From Candidatus Kryptobacter tengchongensis (GTDB lineage: Bacteria > Bacteroidota > Ignavibacteria > Kryptoniales > Kryptoniaceae), in NCBI GenBank assembly GCA_001485605.1, contig FAON01000009.1:168276-232275 (forward strand): a stretch of 64,000 nt of DNA. Direction: 5' to 3'. A program made the translations under genes and the position numbers. How positions within the stretch are numbered: position 1 is the first letter of the stretch; each line of letters begins with the position of its first letter. The notes beneath the pieces were generated by a model. The model made no database searches. It saw nothing but the letters and a program-made list of their open reading frames with translations, and was not told the origin of the DNA. This document shows, in pieces, positions 27,647 through 36,760 of this stretch.

Positions 27647-28417
27647 TCATTTGAAAAAAGCAAGCAAAATCCCAATTAAAGCTCCTATTTGTCCAATCCA
27701 AAAAATAAACATCCATCGTATAAGCCGTGCATGATAACTCGCCATTTCAACTCGCAACTTTGATACCTCATCAGTTATCTTCTGCTCCAGCCTGGCTACC
27801 TCCTCTGTTATCCTCTTATCTAACTTCGCCTCTGTCTCGGCTATCTTCTGCTCAAGCCTGGTCACCTCCTCTGTTATCCTCTTATCTAATTTCGCCTCTG
27901 TCTCAGCTATCTTCTGCTCAAGCCTGGTCACCTCCTCTGTTATCCTCTTATCTAACTTCATCTCTGTCTCAGCTATCTTCTGCTCAAGCCTGGTCACCTC
28001 CTCTGTTATCCTCTTATCTAACTTCGCCTCTGTCTCGGCTATCTTCTGCTCCAGCCTGGTCACCTCCTCTGTTATTCTCTTATCTAACTTCATCTCTGTC
28101 TCGGCTATCTTCTGCTCCAACCTGGTCACCTCCTCTGTTATCCTCTTATCTAATTTTGCCTCTGTCTCAGCTATCTTTTGTTCTAATCTTGTTACTTCCT
28201 CAATTAACCTTTGTTCCAGGCGCAAAATTTCACCTGTAATTTTCTTATCTAATTGCGAGGTTTCAGATACAAGTTTCTTCTCAAACTTATCAAGCGATAC
28301 CTCAACTATATCTTCTCTTGTCGTTTGATAAACTTTATTTAACAACTCAACAAGTGAATCTGAAGCTTTATCACCAAGTTTTTCTCTCAGTGGTTTTGGA
28401 ATAGTTATAACCAGCAT
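27647..28417 (-). CDS. Repetitive coiled-coil protein with C-terminal membrane anchor
   Basis: 256 residues. The N-terminus (about 1-45) is a short globular or helical region. Residues 84-215 are six tandem copies of a 22-residue unit beginning ETEAKLDKRITEEVTRLEQ, flanked by degenerate copies, giving a long parallel coiled coil. A single hydrophobic segment at about 235-255 ends the protein, so the coil should project from a membrane. It resembles DUF1640-type coiled-coil proteins. It lies between the E1 and E2 genes on the same strand, with 22-base gaps each side, so it is likely cotranscribed; why is unknown. Confidence 0.8.
   Translation of the reverse strand: MLVITIPKPLREKLGDKASDSLVELLNKVYQTTREDIVEVSLDKFEKKLVSETSQLDKKITGEILRLEQRLIEEVTRLEQKIAETEAKLDKRITEEVTRLEQKIAETEMKLDKRITEEVTRLEQKIAETEAKLDKRITEEVTRLEQKIAETEMKLDKRITEEVTRLEQKIAETEAKLDKRITEEVTRLEQKIAETEAKLDKRITEEVARLEQKITDEVSKLRVEMASYHARLIRWMFIFWIGQIGALIGILLAFFK
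27773..28168 (-). repeat. Six 66-bp tandem repeats inside the coiled-coil gene
   Basis: Six near-identical 66-bp units encode 22 residues each. The fourth residue of the units reads Ala, Met, Ala, Met, Ala, Ala in order, suggesting that a 132-bp double unit was duplicated. Sequence identity is high even at silent positions, a sign of recent expansion or gene conversion. Such an array can change copy number by slippage. Confidence 0.88.
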
Positions 28418-28439
28418 TTAAAATCACCATGTTAATTTT

Positions 28440-30512
28440 TTAATATCTTATCAATTCTTCAAGAGCTCTAACAATCCAACTGGTTTGAGGAAGAGCTGCA
28501 TCTTCAAGCGTTGGTGCATAGGGAATTCCAGGAATATCAAGACCTGCAACTCTTTTAATTGGACTATCAAGATATTCAAATGCTTCTTCTGCTATGATTG
28601 CAGAAATTTCAGCCCCGAACCCGGCTGTCAATGTATCTTCATGAACTATTAAAACCTTGCTTGTCTTCTTAACAGAATTTAAAATCGTCTCTTTATCAAG
28701 TGGATTTATTGTTCTAATATCAATTACTTCAATCTCAACACCGTATTTTTGTTCAACAATTTTCACCGCTTCAAGCGATTTATAAACCATCAACCCCCAA
28801 GTTACAATTGTTGCATCCTTACCAACTTTCTTAATTTGAGCCTTACCGAAGGGTAATAAATAATCTTTATCTGGCTCAGGGGACATTGCTTGAGGAGAGC
28901 GATAGAGTGCTTTATGTTCAAGGAAAAGAACCGGGTCTTCAATACGACATGCAGTTTTCAAAAGTCCTTTTGCATCAGCTGCATTTGATGGGTAAGCAAT
29001 GAAAATTCCCGGAAGATGAGCGAAAAATCCTTCAATGTTTTGACTATGATAATGCCCACCGTGAATGTATCCGCCAACAGGAACCCTTATCACAACTGGC
29101 GCCGACCAGCTACCATTTGATCTATATCTAAATGTAGCAAGTTCATCCCTTATCTGAGTCATCGCAGGCCAAATGTAATCACCAAACTGAATTTCAACAA
29201 CAGGTTTATATCCTTTCACCGCAAGTCCAATTGCGGTTCCAACGATACTTGCTTCAGCAAGCGGTGAATTAAAAGCTCTATCTTTGCCAAACTTCGTTGT
29301 TAATCCTTTCGTTGCTGTGAAAACACCACCTTTGGGATCAGCAATATCTTCACCATATACCACCATTTTGGGGTTTAGCTCCATCTCCTCATGCAGTGCG
29401 TGATTTATCGCATCAACCATAACTATTGGCTTTCCTGATGGAATTGTAGCTTCATAATTTAACTTTCTTGTATCCTCATGAGCATAAACATGAAGCATTA
29501 CCGTATCAGAACTTGCGTAGGGTTTCTTCTCAGCAACTTCAATTGCCTTATCAATTTCTGCATCAAGCTCTGAATAAATTCCATCTATTTCTTCTCTTGT
29601 CAAAATCCCCTCTTTCAACAAGAGACTTTCCATCTTCAAAATTGGGTCACTTGATCTTTCCTGCTCAAGCTCTTCAGGGGTTCTATATTTTCTATGATCA
29701 TCCGAAGATGAATGTGGAATTAATCTTACTACATTTGCAACTATCATTGTAGGACCGAGTCCAGCACGGGCTCTTTCCACTGCTTTTTTAACAGTTTGAT
29801 AACTTTGAACGAAATCGGTTCCATCAATTTCATAAACTTCAAGCCCAAAAAATCCTTGCCCAATTTTCGCAACTGATGCGCCAGCCGTTTGCTCGTATAT
29901 TGGCACAGATATAGCATATTTGTTATTTTGAATAACGAAGATGACGGGCAATTTATCCTTGCTTGCCCAGTTCAACGCTTCATGAAATTCACCTTCACTT
30001 GTTGAACCATCTCCACCCGAAACATAAACAACCTCATCTGTCCCATCCCTCACACACCCCATTGCTGTTCCAACCGCCTGAAGATACTGGGTTCCCGTCG
30101 GACTTGATTGTGTAATAATCCTCAATTCTTTCTTTCCAAAATGAGCTGGCATTTGCCTCCCACCTGTTGCAGGGCAATTTGCTCTGCCAAAAACACTATA
30201 AAAAAGTTCCTCAAGCGTAACCCCAAGTTGATAAACAAATGCCCAATCTCTATAGTAAGGATAAAACCAATCATATCCAGGGCGAAAGTTCATTGCACTT
30301 GCCACTTGGATTGCCTCATGTCCGGATACACCAATATGAAAGAAAACCTTTCCTTGCTTTAAAAGAGTCATCGCTTTATTATCTATCTGTCTTGCTACAT
30401 ACATTGACTTCAATGCCTGAACCAACACATCAGGCTTTATTTCAACAACAGATTCAAGCCCCGTTTCAAATTCACTACCACGATTGACCTGTTTGGTCAA
30501 ATTCTTTGGCAT
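28440..30512 (-). CDS. Branched-chain 2-oxo acid dehydrogenase E1, alpha-beta fusion
   Basis: 690 residues joining the E1 alpha part (about 1-345) to the E1 beta part (about 360-690), which are separate chains in most bacteria. The alpha half has the TPP motif GGDGSTSEGEFHEALNWAS with NNKYAIS and the HSSSDDHRKYR loop seen in branched-chain enzymes. The beta half starts with IVMVDAINHALHEEM and contains GEDIADPKGGVF and the catalytic GGHYHSQNIEG histidines. It decarboxylates the 2-oxo acids of Val, Leu and Ile and passes the acyl group to the E2 encoded downstream. Pyruvate as a second substrate cannot be excluded. Confidence 0.9.
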   Translation of the reverse strand: MPKNLTKQVNRGSEFETGLESVVEIKPDVLVQALKSMYVARQIDNKAMTLLKQGKVFFHIGVSGHEAIQVASAMNFRPGYDWFYPYYRDWAFVYQLGVTLEELFYSVFGRANCPATGGRQMPAHFGKKELRIITQSSPTGTQYLQAVGTAMGCVRDGTDEVVYVSGGDGSTSEGEFHEALNWASKDKLPVIFVIQNNKYAISVPIYEQTAGASVAKIGQGFFGLEVYEIDGTDFVQSYQTVKKAVERARAGLGPTMIVANVVRLIPHSSSDDHRKYRTPEELEQERSSDPILKMESLLLKEGILTREEIDGIYSELDAEIDKAIEVAEKKPYASSDTVMLHVYAHEDTRKLNYEATIPSGKPIVMVDAINHALHEEMELNPKMVVYGEDIADPKGGVFTATKGLTTKFGKDRAFNSPLAEASIVGTAIGLAVKGYKPVVEIQFGDYIWPAMTQIRDELATFRYRSNGSWSAPVVIRVPVGGYIHGGHYHSQNIEGFFAHLPGIFIAYPSNAADAKGLLKTACRIEDPVLFLEHKALYRSPQAMSPEPDKDYLLPFGKAQIKKVGKDATIVTWGLMVYKSLEAVKIVEQKYGVEIEVIDIRTINPLDKETILNSVKKTSKVLIVHEDTLTAGFGAEISAIIAEEAFEYLDSPIKRVAGLDIPGIPYAPTLEDAALPQTSWIVRALEELIRY

Positions 30513-30541
30513 GGTTAATTCTCTTTTTGTTTTCCCTTATT

Positions 30542-31234
30542 TTAAAAAATTTCCATTTTCTTTTCAAAGATTTCTAAACAACTTTGAACAAATTTTAATG
30601 AAAAAACAGTCTCAAATTTTTCTTTTAAACTTTTTTTCACCTCACTCATATCAACCTCCCGCCCAAGCAATTTTTTCATTGATGTCATGCTAACATCCTT
30701 TAACCCACATGGAAAAATAAAGTCAAAATACCTCAAATCAGTATTAACATTTAAAGCAAATCCATGCATCGTAACCCACTGACTTACTTTGATTCCTATT
30801 GACGCAATTTTCTCATCCCCGACCCAAACACCTGTCAAACCATTCTTCCTTTGTCCTTTTATCCCAAAGTCAGATAGTGTTAAAATTATAACTTCCTCAA
30901 TTCTTCTTAAATAGGTGTGAATATCAATCTTCATTTTTTCCAGATGAAAGATTGGATACCCAACAATTTGTCCCGGTCCGTGATAGGTTATCTTTCCACC
31001 GCGATCAATTTTAAGAACTTTCACTCCAAGATGTTTTAATAGTTCTTCGCTAATTTTTAAATCCCGTTCATCCCCAGCTTTCCCTATTGTGTAGATATGC
31101 TCATGTTCAGTGAAGAGCAAAATATCACTCAAGATCTCCTTTACTCTCATCTTATGAAATTGCTTCTGCAACCTCCAAACCTCTTCATAACTTGAAGGTC
31201 CGGGGATATCTATAAAAATTGCCTCCGATTTCAT
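30542..31234 (-). CDS. lipB: Octanoyl-[acyl-carrier-protein]:protein N-octanoyltransferase
   Basis: 230 residues. LipB motifs include the RGGKITYHGPGQIVGYP substrate loop, the GVWVGDEKIASIGIKVSQW stretch with the conserved lysine, and FALNVNTDLRYFDFIFPCG with the catalytic cysteine. It moves octanoate from ACP to lipoyl domains, the first step of lipoate attachment. The next gene on this strand, 29 bases on, is the 2-oxo acid dehydrogenase E1; the E2 product is a direct substrate. lipA is not in the window. Confidence 0.94.
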   Translation of the reverse strand: MKSEAIFIDIPGPSSYEEVWRLQKQFHKMRVKEILSDILLFTEHEHIYTIGKAGDERDLKISEELLKHLGVKVLKIDRGGKITYHGPGQIVGYPIFHLEKMKIDIHTYLRRIEEVIILTLSDFGIKGQRKNGLTGVWVGDEKIASIGIKVSQWVTMHGFALNVNTDLRYFDFIFPCGLKDVSMTSMKKLLGREVDMSEVKKSLKEKFETVFSLKFVQSCLEIFEKKMEIF

Positions 31235-31352
31235 ATTTTCACTTGGAAAAATTTTGATTAAAAATTAATAAACTTAACCATTTAAACAAAATTCAAATTA
31301 TCAGGTGCGATAAGGAAACTTGCCAGACTCTGCAAAACAATTCAAATTTTTC

Positions 31353-31383
31353 TTGACTATAAACTCGTAGTTTTATAATTTTG
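31353..31383 (+). promoter_or_regulatory. Candidate promoter for the thioredoxin-like/pfk genes
   Basis: TTGACT (31353) is followed by TATAATTTTG (31374-31383). The latter satisfies both a sigma70 -10 box (TATAAT, though with a short 15-base spacer) and the Bacteroidota -7 element TAnnTTTG (31376-31383), with TTG about 20 bases upstream. It lies 33 bases before the TTG start of the next gene. Confidence 0.4.
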
Positions 31384-31415
31384 AAACGAAAATAGTTTTG
31401 CTTTAGTTAATAATT

Positions 31416-31817
31416 TTGAGAACAAATTTTGCCTTAAAATTGATAAGCGCTTTGCTAATAATTGTTTCTATGTTCATTTTTGTTGCTGGGATTTGGTTTA
31501 TAGCCAATATAAACCAGAGAAAAAAGAAACTTTTGCCTGAGTTTATAAACGGAAAACCAACAGTTGTCTTTTTCTGGATTGATAATTCATCCTGTAAAGC
31601 GATGAGTTCAATCATTGATAAAATAAAAAACGATTTTAAGGGTAGTGTTAAGGTTTTAAATTTTAATGTGATCAAAGATTACAAAATAGCCGAAAGTTAT
31701 CTGATACTTGATGTTCCAGTTGTAATTTTGTTTGATAAAGAAGGAAACCCGATTATGAGAATTACAAAGCCTGAAGAATATCAAAAACTTGAAATCAAAT
31801 TAAAAGAAATTATCTAA
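31416..31817 (+). CDS. Membrane-anchored thioredoxin-like protein with a single active-site cysteine
   Basis: 133 residues from a TTG start; an ATG further in would remove part of the anchor. A hydrophobic helix (about residues 7-30) is followed by a thioredoxin-like domain: KPTVVFFWIDNSSCKAMS, then a VPVVILFDKEGNPI strand where thioredoxins have the cis-proline. The usual WCxxC is reduced to one cysteine before the lysine, so dithiol oxidoreductase activity is unlikely; a monothiol or structural role is more plausible. It ends 20 bases before the pfk start and is probably cotranscribed with it. Confidence 0.6.
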   Translation: MRTNFALKLISALLIIVSMFIFVAGIWFIANINQRKKKLLPEFINGKPTVVFFWIDNSSCKAMSSIIDKIKNDFKGSVKVLNFNVIKDYKIAESYLILDVPVVILFDKEGNPIMRITKPEEYQKLEIKLKEII

Positions 31818-31837
31818 CTTAGGAGGTGAATTCAAAA

Positions 31838-32884
31838 ATGAAAATTGGAATCTTAACAGGGGGTGGAGATTGCCCAGGTTTGAACGCAGCTATAAGGTCT
31901 GTAGTTCGCAAAGCCCTTGCCTCTGGTCACCAAGTGGTTGGAATTAAAAATGGATGGAAAGGATTAATGAGCCTTGACATCATTCCACTTGACCTTAACA
32001 ATATATCTGGAATTTTACCAAGAGGTGGAACAATACTCGGGACATCAAGAACCAATCCATATAAACACTCGGATGGCGAGAAAAAAATTCTTGAGAACCT
32101 TGAAAAAGAAAAAATTGATGCACTCGTTGCAATCGGTGGTGAAGACACCTTAAGCGTTGCTTATAAACTTTACAAAGCAGGGGTAAATGTGGTTGGAATA
32201 CCAAAAACAATTGATAACGATGTAAGGGGAACAGATTATTCAATCGGGTTTGATACCGCCGTCAACATTGCTATGGAAGCAATTGATAGAGTACATACAA
32301 CCGCAGAAAGCCACAACCGCGTTGCAGTTGTTGAAGTTATGGGTCGTCACACAGGGTGGATCGCATTATATTCGGGGCTTGCCGGTGGGGCAGATGTAAT
32401 TTTAATACCTGAAAAACCGTTTGACATTGATCAGGTATGCAAAATAATTGAGAAAAGACACGCCCGCGGGAAAAATTTCAGCATAGTCGTTGTGGCTGAA
32501 GGAGCAAAATTCAAAGTTGAAGAACAGGTTGATAAAGATGGGACACTTATCGTCCAAGATTTAAGAGTTGATGAGTTCGGGCATGTTCGCCTTGGTGGAA
32601 TTGGGAACCTCGTAGCAGACCAAATTGAAAAAAGAACAGGGATGGAAGCAAGAGCAACAATCCTTGGACATATACAGCGAGGTGGCTCACCAACTGCTTT
32701 TGATAGAATACTTGCAACAAGATTTGGTGTAAAAGCTATTGAATTGATAAATGAGGGAAGATTCGGGGTTATGACGGCTCTTCAAGGAAACGAAATTACA
32801 GAAGTTGAACTTTATGAAGTCGTGGGAGGATTGAAAACAGTTAATCCTGAATTGTTTGAAATAGCAGAGGTCTTCTTCGGTTAA
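31838..32884 (+). CDS. 6-phosphofructokinase, predicted pyrophosphate-dependent
   Basis: 348 residues from the ATG at 31838, which has AGGAGGTG at good spacing; a GTG 12 bases earlier lies within that site and is rejected. The protein has GILTGGGDCPGLNAAIR at the N-terminus, GGEDT at the phosphoryl-donor site and PKTIDND at the catalytic loop. ATP-dependent enzymes have GGDGS and PGTIDND; Asp in place of the second Gly (position 104, E. coli numbering) and Lys at 124 are the known markers of pyrophosphate use. If so, the reaction is reversible and serves both glycolysis and gluconeogenesis. Confidence 0.9.
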   Translation: MKIGILTGGGDCPGLNAAIRSVVRKALASGHQVVGIKNGWKGLMSLDIIPLDLNNISGILPRGGTILGTSRTNPYKHSDGEKKILENLEKEKIDALVAIGGEDTLSVAYKLYKAGVNVVGIPKTIDNDVRGTDYSIGFDTAVNIAMEAIDRVHTTAESHNRVAVVEVMGRHTGWIALYSGLAGGADVILIPEKPFDIDQVCKIIEKRHARGKNFSIVVVAEGAKFKVEEQVDKDGTLIVQDLRVDEFGHVRLGGIGNLVADQIEKRTGMEARATILGHIQRGGSPTAFDRILATRFGVKAIELINEGRFGVMTALQGNEITEVELYEVVGGLKTVNPELFEIAEVFFG

Positions 32885-32987
32885 TTAAAAGTTTTCACCA
32901 TTAAAACTGTTCAATCCGTCGGCTTTTTACTACAAAGAGAAATAAGCAAACTTATTTACTTTTAAAATTAAAACTGAAAAATCATCA

Positions 32988-34469
32988 ATGGCTATAGATA
33001 TAACTTTAGTTAATCCCCTCTTTATTGAGAAAGACCCCGTTGAGAAGAAAATTATGACCCCTTATTTTCCTCTTGGATTAATGTATCTTGCCTCGGTCTT
33101 GAGGAACAACGGTTATGAAGTTGAATTGTTTGATTGTACATTTAGAAAAGATTTTGATGAATTTGAAGACTATATGCGAAAAAAGAAACCAAAAATTGTT
33201 GGGATCACATCTTTAATAACGATACGAAGAAACGCTTTGATAATTGCAGATATAGCTCACAGATATGGCGCAAAAGTTATCCTCGGGGGTCCAGATCCAA
33301 CAGCCTTGCCAGAAAGATATCTTCTTTACAAAGGAACAAATAACTCTTTCCCTGTTGATGCCGTTGTATTTGATGAAGGTGAAATTACAATGCTGGAACT
33401 TGCAAATTTCTATTTTAAAAGGAGTGATCATCCAGATGATATCAGGGAAATTGCTGGCTTGAGGTTAAGAGATGAAAATGGAAATATAATTTCAACGGGA
33501 CATAGAGAACTTATCAAAGACCTTGACTCAATTCCATTCCCAGCAAGAGACTTAGTTGATATGGATGATTACAGAAGGGCATGGAAAAAGAAACATGGAT
33601 ATTGGTCACTCACCATAATAAACAGCAGAGGTTGTCCATATCATTGTTCATGGTGTCAAAAGGCAGTTTTCGGAAGAAAATATAGAATCCGAACCCCTGA
33701 AAATTCCGCTGATGAAATGAAACATTTAAAAGAAACCTACTCTCCAGATTTCATCCGTGTAGTTGATGATATAACGGGGGTTCAAAAAAATTGGGTTTTA
33801 AAATGGAGTGAGGAAGTATTAAATAGGAACGCTACTATACCCTTTGAATGCCTTACACGAGTAAACCTTGTCTCTGAAGACATGCTGAAAGCATTAAAAG
33901 ATATGGGTTGTGAGAAAATTTATCTTGGCGTGGAGTCAGGCTCTCAAAAAGTTCTTGACGCAATGGAAAAAGGAATAACCATACAACAAATCTATAAGGC
34001 ATCTGAACTTTGCAAAAAATTTGGAATCAAGACATATTTCTTCATGATGGTGGGTTATCCAGGAGAAGATATTGAAGATTTAAAGTTAACCGCTAAAATT
34101 TTAAGAGAAACATTGCCAGACGAATTCAGCACAACAATTGCTTATCCTCTGCCTGGGACAAAATTTTATGAGCAAGTTCGTGATAGGTTGATGTTTGATT
34201 CACAAGAATGGATGCTTGATTGGGATTACACTGCTGAAAATAAACTTCTGTTCAAGCGTGAAAAGTATAACACAACTTTTTACCGATGGGTTATAAGATG
34301 GTTCAACAGGGAATGGAAAGATGCATGGTTTAAAGCTGGGAAAAAGGCAAAGTTAATTGAAAAATTAAAAAATAAAGCCGAACTTATCCTTTCAAAAGCA
34401 ATCGTTAATTTACTTGCAAAAGCTTCAAGATCAAATGTAATTCAATTTCAACCAGCCGAGGGAAGATGA
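32988..34469 (+). CDS. B12-binding-domain radical SAM protein (BchE/HpnJ-like group)
   Basis: 493 residues. The N-terminal half is a cobalamin-binding-type domain (ITLVNPLF, PLGLMYLASVLRNNGYEVELFD, VILGGPDPTALPE), followed by the radical SAM barrel with CPYHCSWC and YLGVESGSQKVLDAM. Such enzymes typically methylate or rearrange unactivated carbons in lipids, cofactors or natural products. No lipid-specific motif is evident. The next gene, a methyltransferase, starts in its stop codon (ATGA), so the products probably act together. Confidence 0.88.
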   Translation: MAIDITLVNPLFIEKDPVEKKIMTPYFPLGLMYLASVLRNNGYEVELFDCTFRKDFDEFEDYMRKKKPKIVGITSLITIRRNALIIADIAHRYGAKVILGGPDPTALPERYLLYKGTNNSFPVDAVVFDEGEITMLELANFYFKRSDHPDDIREIAGLRLRDENGNIISTGHRELIKDLDSIPFPARDLVDMDDYRRAWKKKHGYWSLTIINSRGCPYHCSWCQKAVFGRKYRIRTPENSADEMKHLKETYSPDFIRVVDDITGVQKNWVLKWSEEVLNRNATIPFECLTRVNLVSEDMLKALKDMGCEKIYLGVESGSQKVLDAMEKGITIQQIYKASELCKKFGIKTYFFMMVGYPGEDIEDLKLTAKILRETLPDEFSTTIAYPLPGTKFYEQVRDRLMFDSQEWMLDWDYTAENKLLFKREKYNTTFYRWVIRWFNREWKDAWFKAGKKAKLIEKLKNKAELILSKAIVNLLAKASRSNVIQFQPAEGR

Positions 34470-35242
34470 TGGAAGAAATTATAAAACATAAATCTTTCTG
34501 GGATTTATATGCCCCTATTTACGACGAGAATAGAAGACACGAAGAATATCTAAGGAATACGAATTTAAACATTCTCAAAACATATTTCCGTCCTGGTCAA
34601 ACCCTCATTGAAATTGGCTGTGGAACTGGGATTGAAGCTAAAGAAATGATAAAACACGGTTGTAAAGTTGTTCTCACAGATGTATCATTTGAAATGCTAA
34701 AAGTCGCCAAGACGAAGGTTGGCTCAAACGCACAAGTAATAAATCTACCTGCTGAATACATTGATTCATTCAAAATTAAATTTGACGGCGCTTATTCATC
34801 TTTCGGTGTTATAAATTGCATGACAAATGTATCTTCATTCTTTCAAAAGCTTCACTCAATTCTTAAGCCAGGTTCGCTTTTCATCGCTTCGTTTATAAAT
34901 CGCTGGTATTGGGGAGATTTCCTCTTTTTCCTGTTTGGAATAACTAATTATCTGAAAAAACGATTAAATGGATGGGGACACATCACACTTAATGGTAAAG
35001 AATACGATGTTATCGCAAGGTTTTACTCATTGAATGATATAAAAAGGTTTTCCAAAAGTTATTTTGTCATAAAGAAAGTTTATGCCCTACCGTTTTTGCT
35101 TCCGCCTGCTTACTTAAAACCTCAAGAACGATTGCCCGAAAAATTATTTAAATTGCTCCAAAAACTTGAAAATCTCATCAATCATCGTTTCCCCTTCAAC
35201 TATCTTGGCGAGAGAATTATCGTCATATTCGAAAGGATATGA
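34466..35242 (+). CDS. Class I SAM-dependent methyltransferase
   Basis: 258 residues. Motif I is LIEIGCGTGIEAKEM (about residues 45-59), followed by LTDVSFEML and a central GAYSSFGVINCM strand. A hydrophobic stretch around YWGDFLFFLFGITNYL suggests membrane contact or a lipid-like substrate. It overlaps both neighbours by four bases (ATGA), placing it in one coupled operon with the B12-radical SAM enzyme and the FG-GAP protein. The substrate is unknown. Confidence 0.85.
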   Translation: MMEEIIKHKSFWDLYAPIYDENRRHEEYLRNTNLNILKTYFRPGQTLIEIGCGTGIEAKEMIKHGCKVVLTDVSFEMLKVAKTKVGSNAQVINLPAEYIDSFKIKFDGAYSSFGVINCMTNVSSFFQKLHSILKPGSLFIASFINRWYWGDFLFFLFGITNYLKKRLNGWGHITLNGKEYDVIARFYSLNDIKRFSKSYFVIKKVYALPFLLPPAYLKPQERLPEKLFKLLQKLENLINHRFPFNYLGERIIVIFERI

Positions 35243-36759
35243 AAAATGAAATTAAATTCAACATAAACTTTCCCATAACTGCAAGCCCCGTTGCTTACGA
35301 TATAAATGAAGACGGTGAAGATGAATTGATCATAACGGCAGATAAAATTTACATCTTTGATTTAAAATCCACCCAAAAACCCATCCTCACCCTTGAAACT
35401 CAAAAACCTTGCGCTTCCACACCAGCTATATTCAAAAGTAAAATCAGTAAAAATAAAATTTTAATCACAGGCTCAGATGACGATAACCTTTACTTTTTTA
35501 TCCTTGATGATATAAAACGCTCGTTTAAATTCAAAACTCACGGTGATATTTTTAGCTCACCAATTATTTACGACATTGACCTTGACGGATTTGCAGAAGT
35601 AATATTCGGCTCAGATGATGGCAGAGTCTACATAATTAAGTTAAATGATGATGGAGAAATTTTAAATGCAAATCACTTTCAAACGAACGGATTTGTATCT
35701 TCTTCACCCGCTTTATTTCCCAACGATGATGGTTCATTTGATATTGTGATCGGCTCATGGGATGAAAATCTTTACAGGATTGATGGAAAAAATCTCAAAT
35801 GCAAATGGAAAACGAATTTAAACCACATAATCTGGTCATCTCCTGCTGTTTGTGATTTAAATGCGGATGGAAAACCTGAAATCATATCTATTTCAAACTC
35901 CATTAATCTACTAAATGAAAAAGGCTTCAACATCCAACCCTTTCCTGTTAAATTGAAAAGTTTTACAGTATCCTCACCTGCTATATGCGATGTTGATAAC
36001 GATGATAACTTGGAATTCATAGTTTGTTCAGATTCAGTGTATATTTTTACAGTTGACGGTTTAAAAAATTTTGCCCGTGACATAAAAACAATCTTCTGGG
36101 CATCCCCAATTGTTGCCGATATAGACGGAAATGAGATACAAGAAATAATTGCTTGTGATTACTTTGGAAACTTATGGATTCTTTCGGAAAAAGTTAATTT
36201 TAAAAAGAAAATCGCCTCATCAATCGTATCATCACCAATTGCAGCGGATATTGATGGAGATGGATTAATTGAGATAATTATATGCACCATGGATGGAGAT
36301 ATCTTGATCCTGCCCACTAAAGGTAAAAAATCAGAATGGAATAATTTTAGAGGCAACGATAAAAATGGTTTCTTCAATAAAAATTTCACCCCTCACGAAG
36401 AACTAAAGCAAAACGAGAATTTGTTAGAACAGAGAATTAACATTGTGGAATTTCAAGAAATTAAGATTGAAAAACCCGTTAAAAGCCTTAAAATTGTGAG
36501 AGGAAAAAAGGGTAAGATAAAATTATGGGAGTTGAAAATCGAGTTGGAAATATCCGGATTAAAAAAGGGCATAATGTATTTTGAAAAAAATGGAAACTGG
36601 TTTCCATCGCCATTGTTTGGTGACGGCGAAAGTTTCATCGCACGATTTCCCCCATTAAAAAAATTTTCATTTGTAAGATATTTTCTCATAATTGAAACCT
36701 GGCAAGGGCAATTCATCAGGTTTCCAGAGCAGGGGTTTAGATTTTTTATATCTGTTTGA
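35239..36759 (+). CDS. FG-GAP/VCBS-type beta-propeller repeat protein
   Basis: 506 residues built largely from propeller blades carrying calcium-binding-like loops such as DINEDGEDELI, DIDLDGFAEVIFGSDDGRVY, DLNADGKPEII and DIDGDGLIEIIICT. About seven blades fill residues 5-375; the C-terminal 130 residues form a different domain of unknown type. No signal peptide is seen at the chosen ATG, which overlaps the methyltransferase stop, so cytoplasmic location is possible though unusual for this fold. It is the last gene of the operon and converges with nadD. Confidence 0.8.
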   Translation: MKNEIKFNINFPITASPVAYDINEDGEDELIITADKIYIFDLKSTQKPILTLETQKPCASTPAIFKSKISKNKILITGSDDDNLYFFILDDIKRSFKFKTHGDIFSSPIIYDIDLDGFAEVIFGSDDGRVYIIKLNDDGEILNANHFQTNGFVSSSPALFPNDDGSFDIVIGSWDENLYRIDGKNLKCKWKTNLNHIIWSSPAVCDLNADGKPEIISISNSINLLNEKGFNIQPFPVKLKSFTVSSPAICDVDNDDNLEFIVCSDSVYIFTVDGLKNFARDIKTIFWASPIVADIDGNEIQEIIACDYFGNLWILSEKVNFKKKIASSIVSSPIAADIDGDGLIEIIICTMDGDILILPTKGKKSEWNNFRGNDKNGFFNKNFTPHEELKQNENLLEQRINIVEFQEIKIEKPVKSLKIVRGKKGKIKLWELKIELEISGLKKGIMYFEKNGNWFPSPLFGDGESFIARFPPLKKFSFVRYFLIIETWQGQFIRFPEQGFRFFISV

Positions 36760-36760
36760 T

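Noticed and set aside
27727..28239. Plus-strand frame of 170 codons, proline/serine/leucine-rich and repetitive
   Set aside because: It is the antisense of the 66-bp tandem repeat in the coiled-coil gene; the repeat keeps the opposite frame open. The minus-strand protein is a sensible coiled coil and the plus one is not.
31826..31837. GTG start for phosphofructokinase at 31826
   Set aside because: The GTG is part of the AGGAGGTG ribosome binding site; the ATG at 31838 gives the usual N-terminus.
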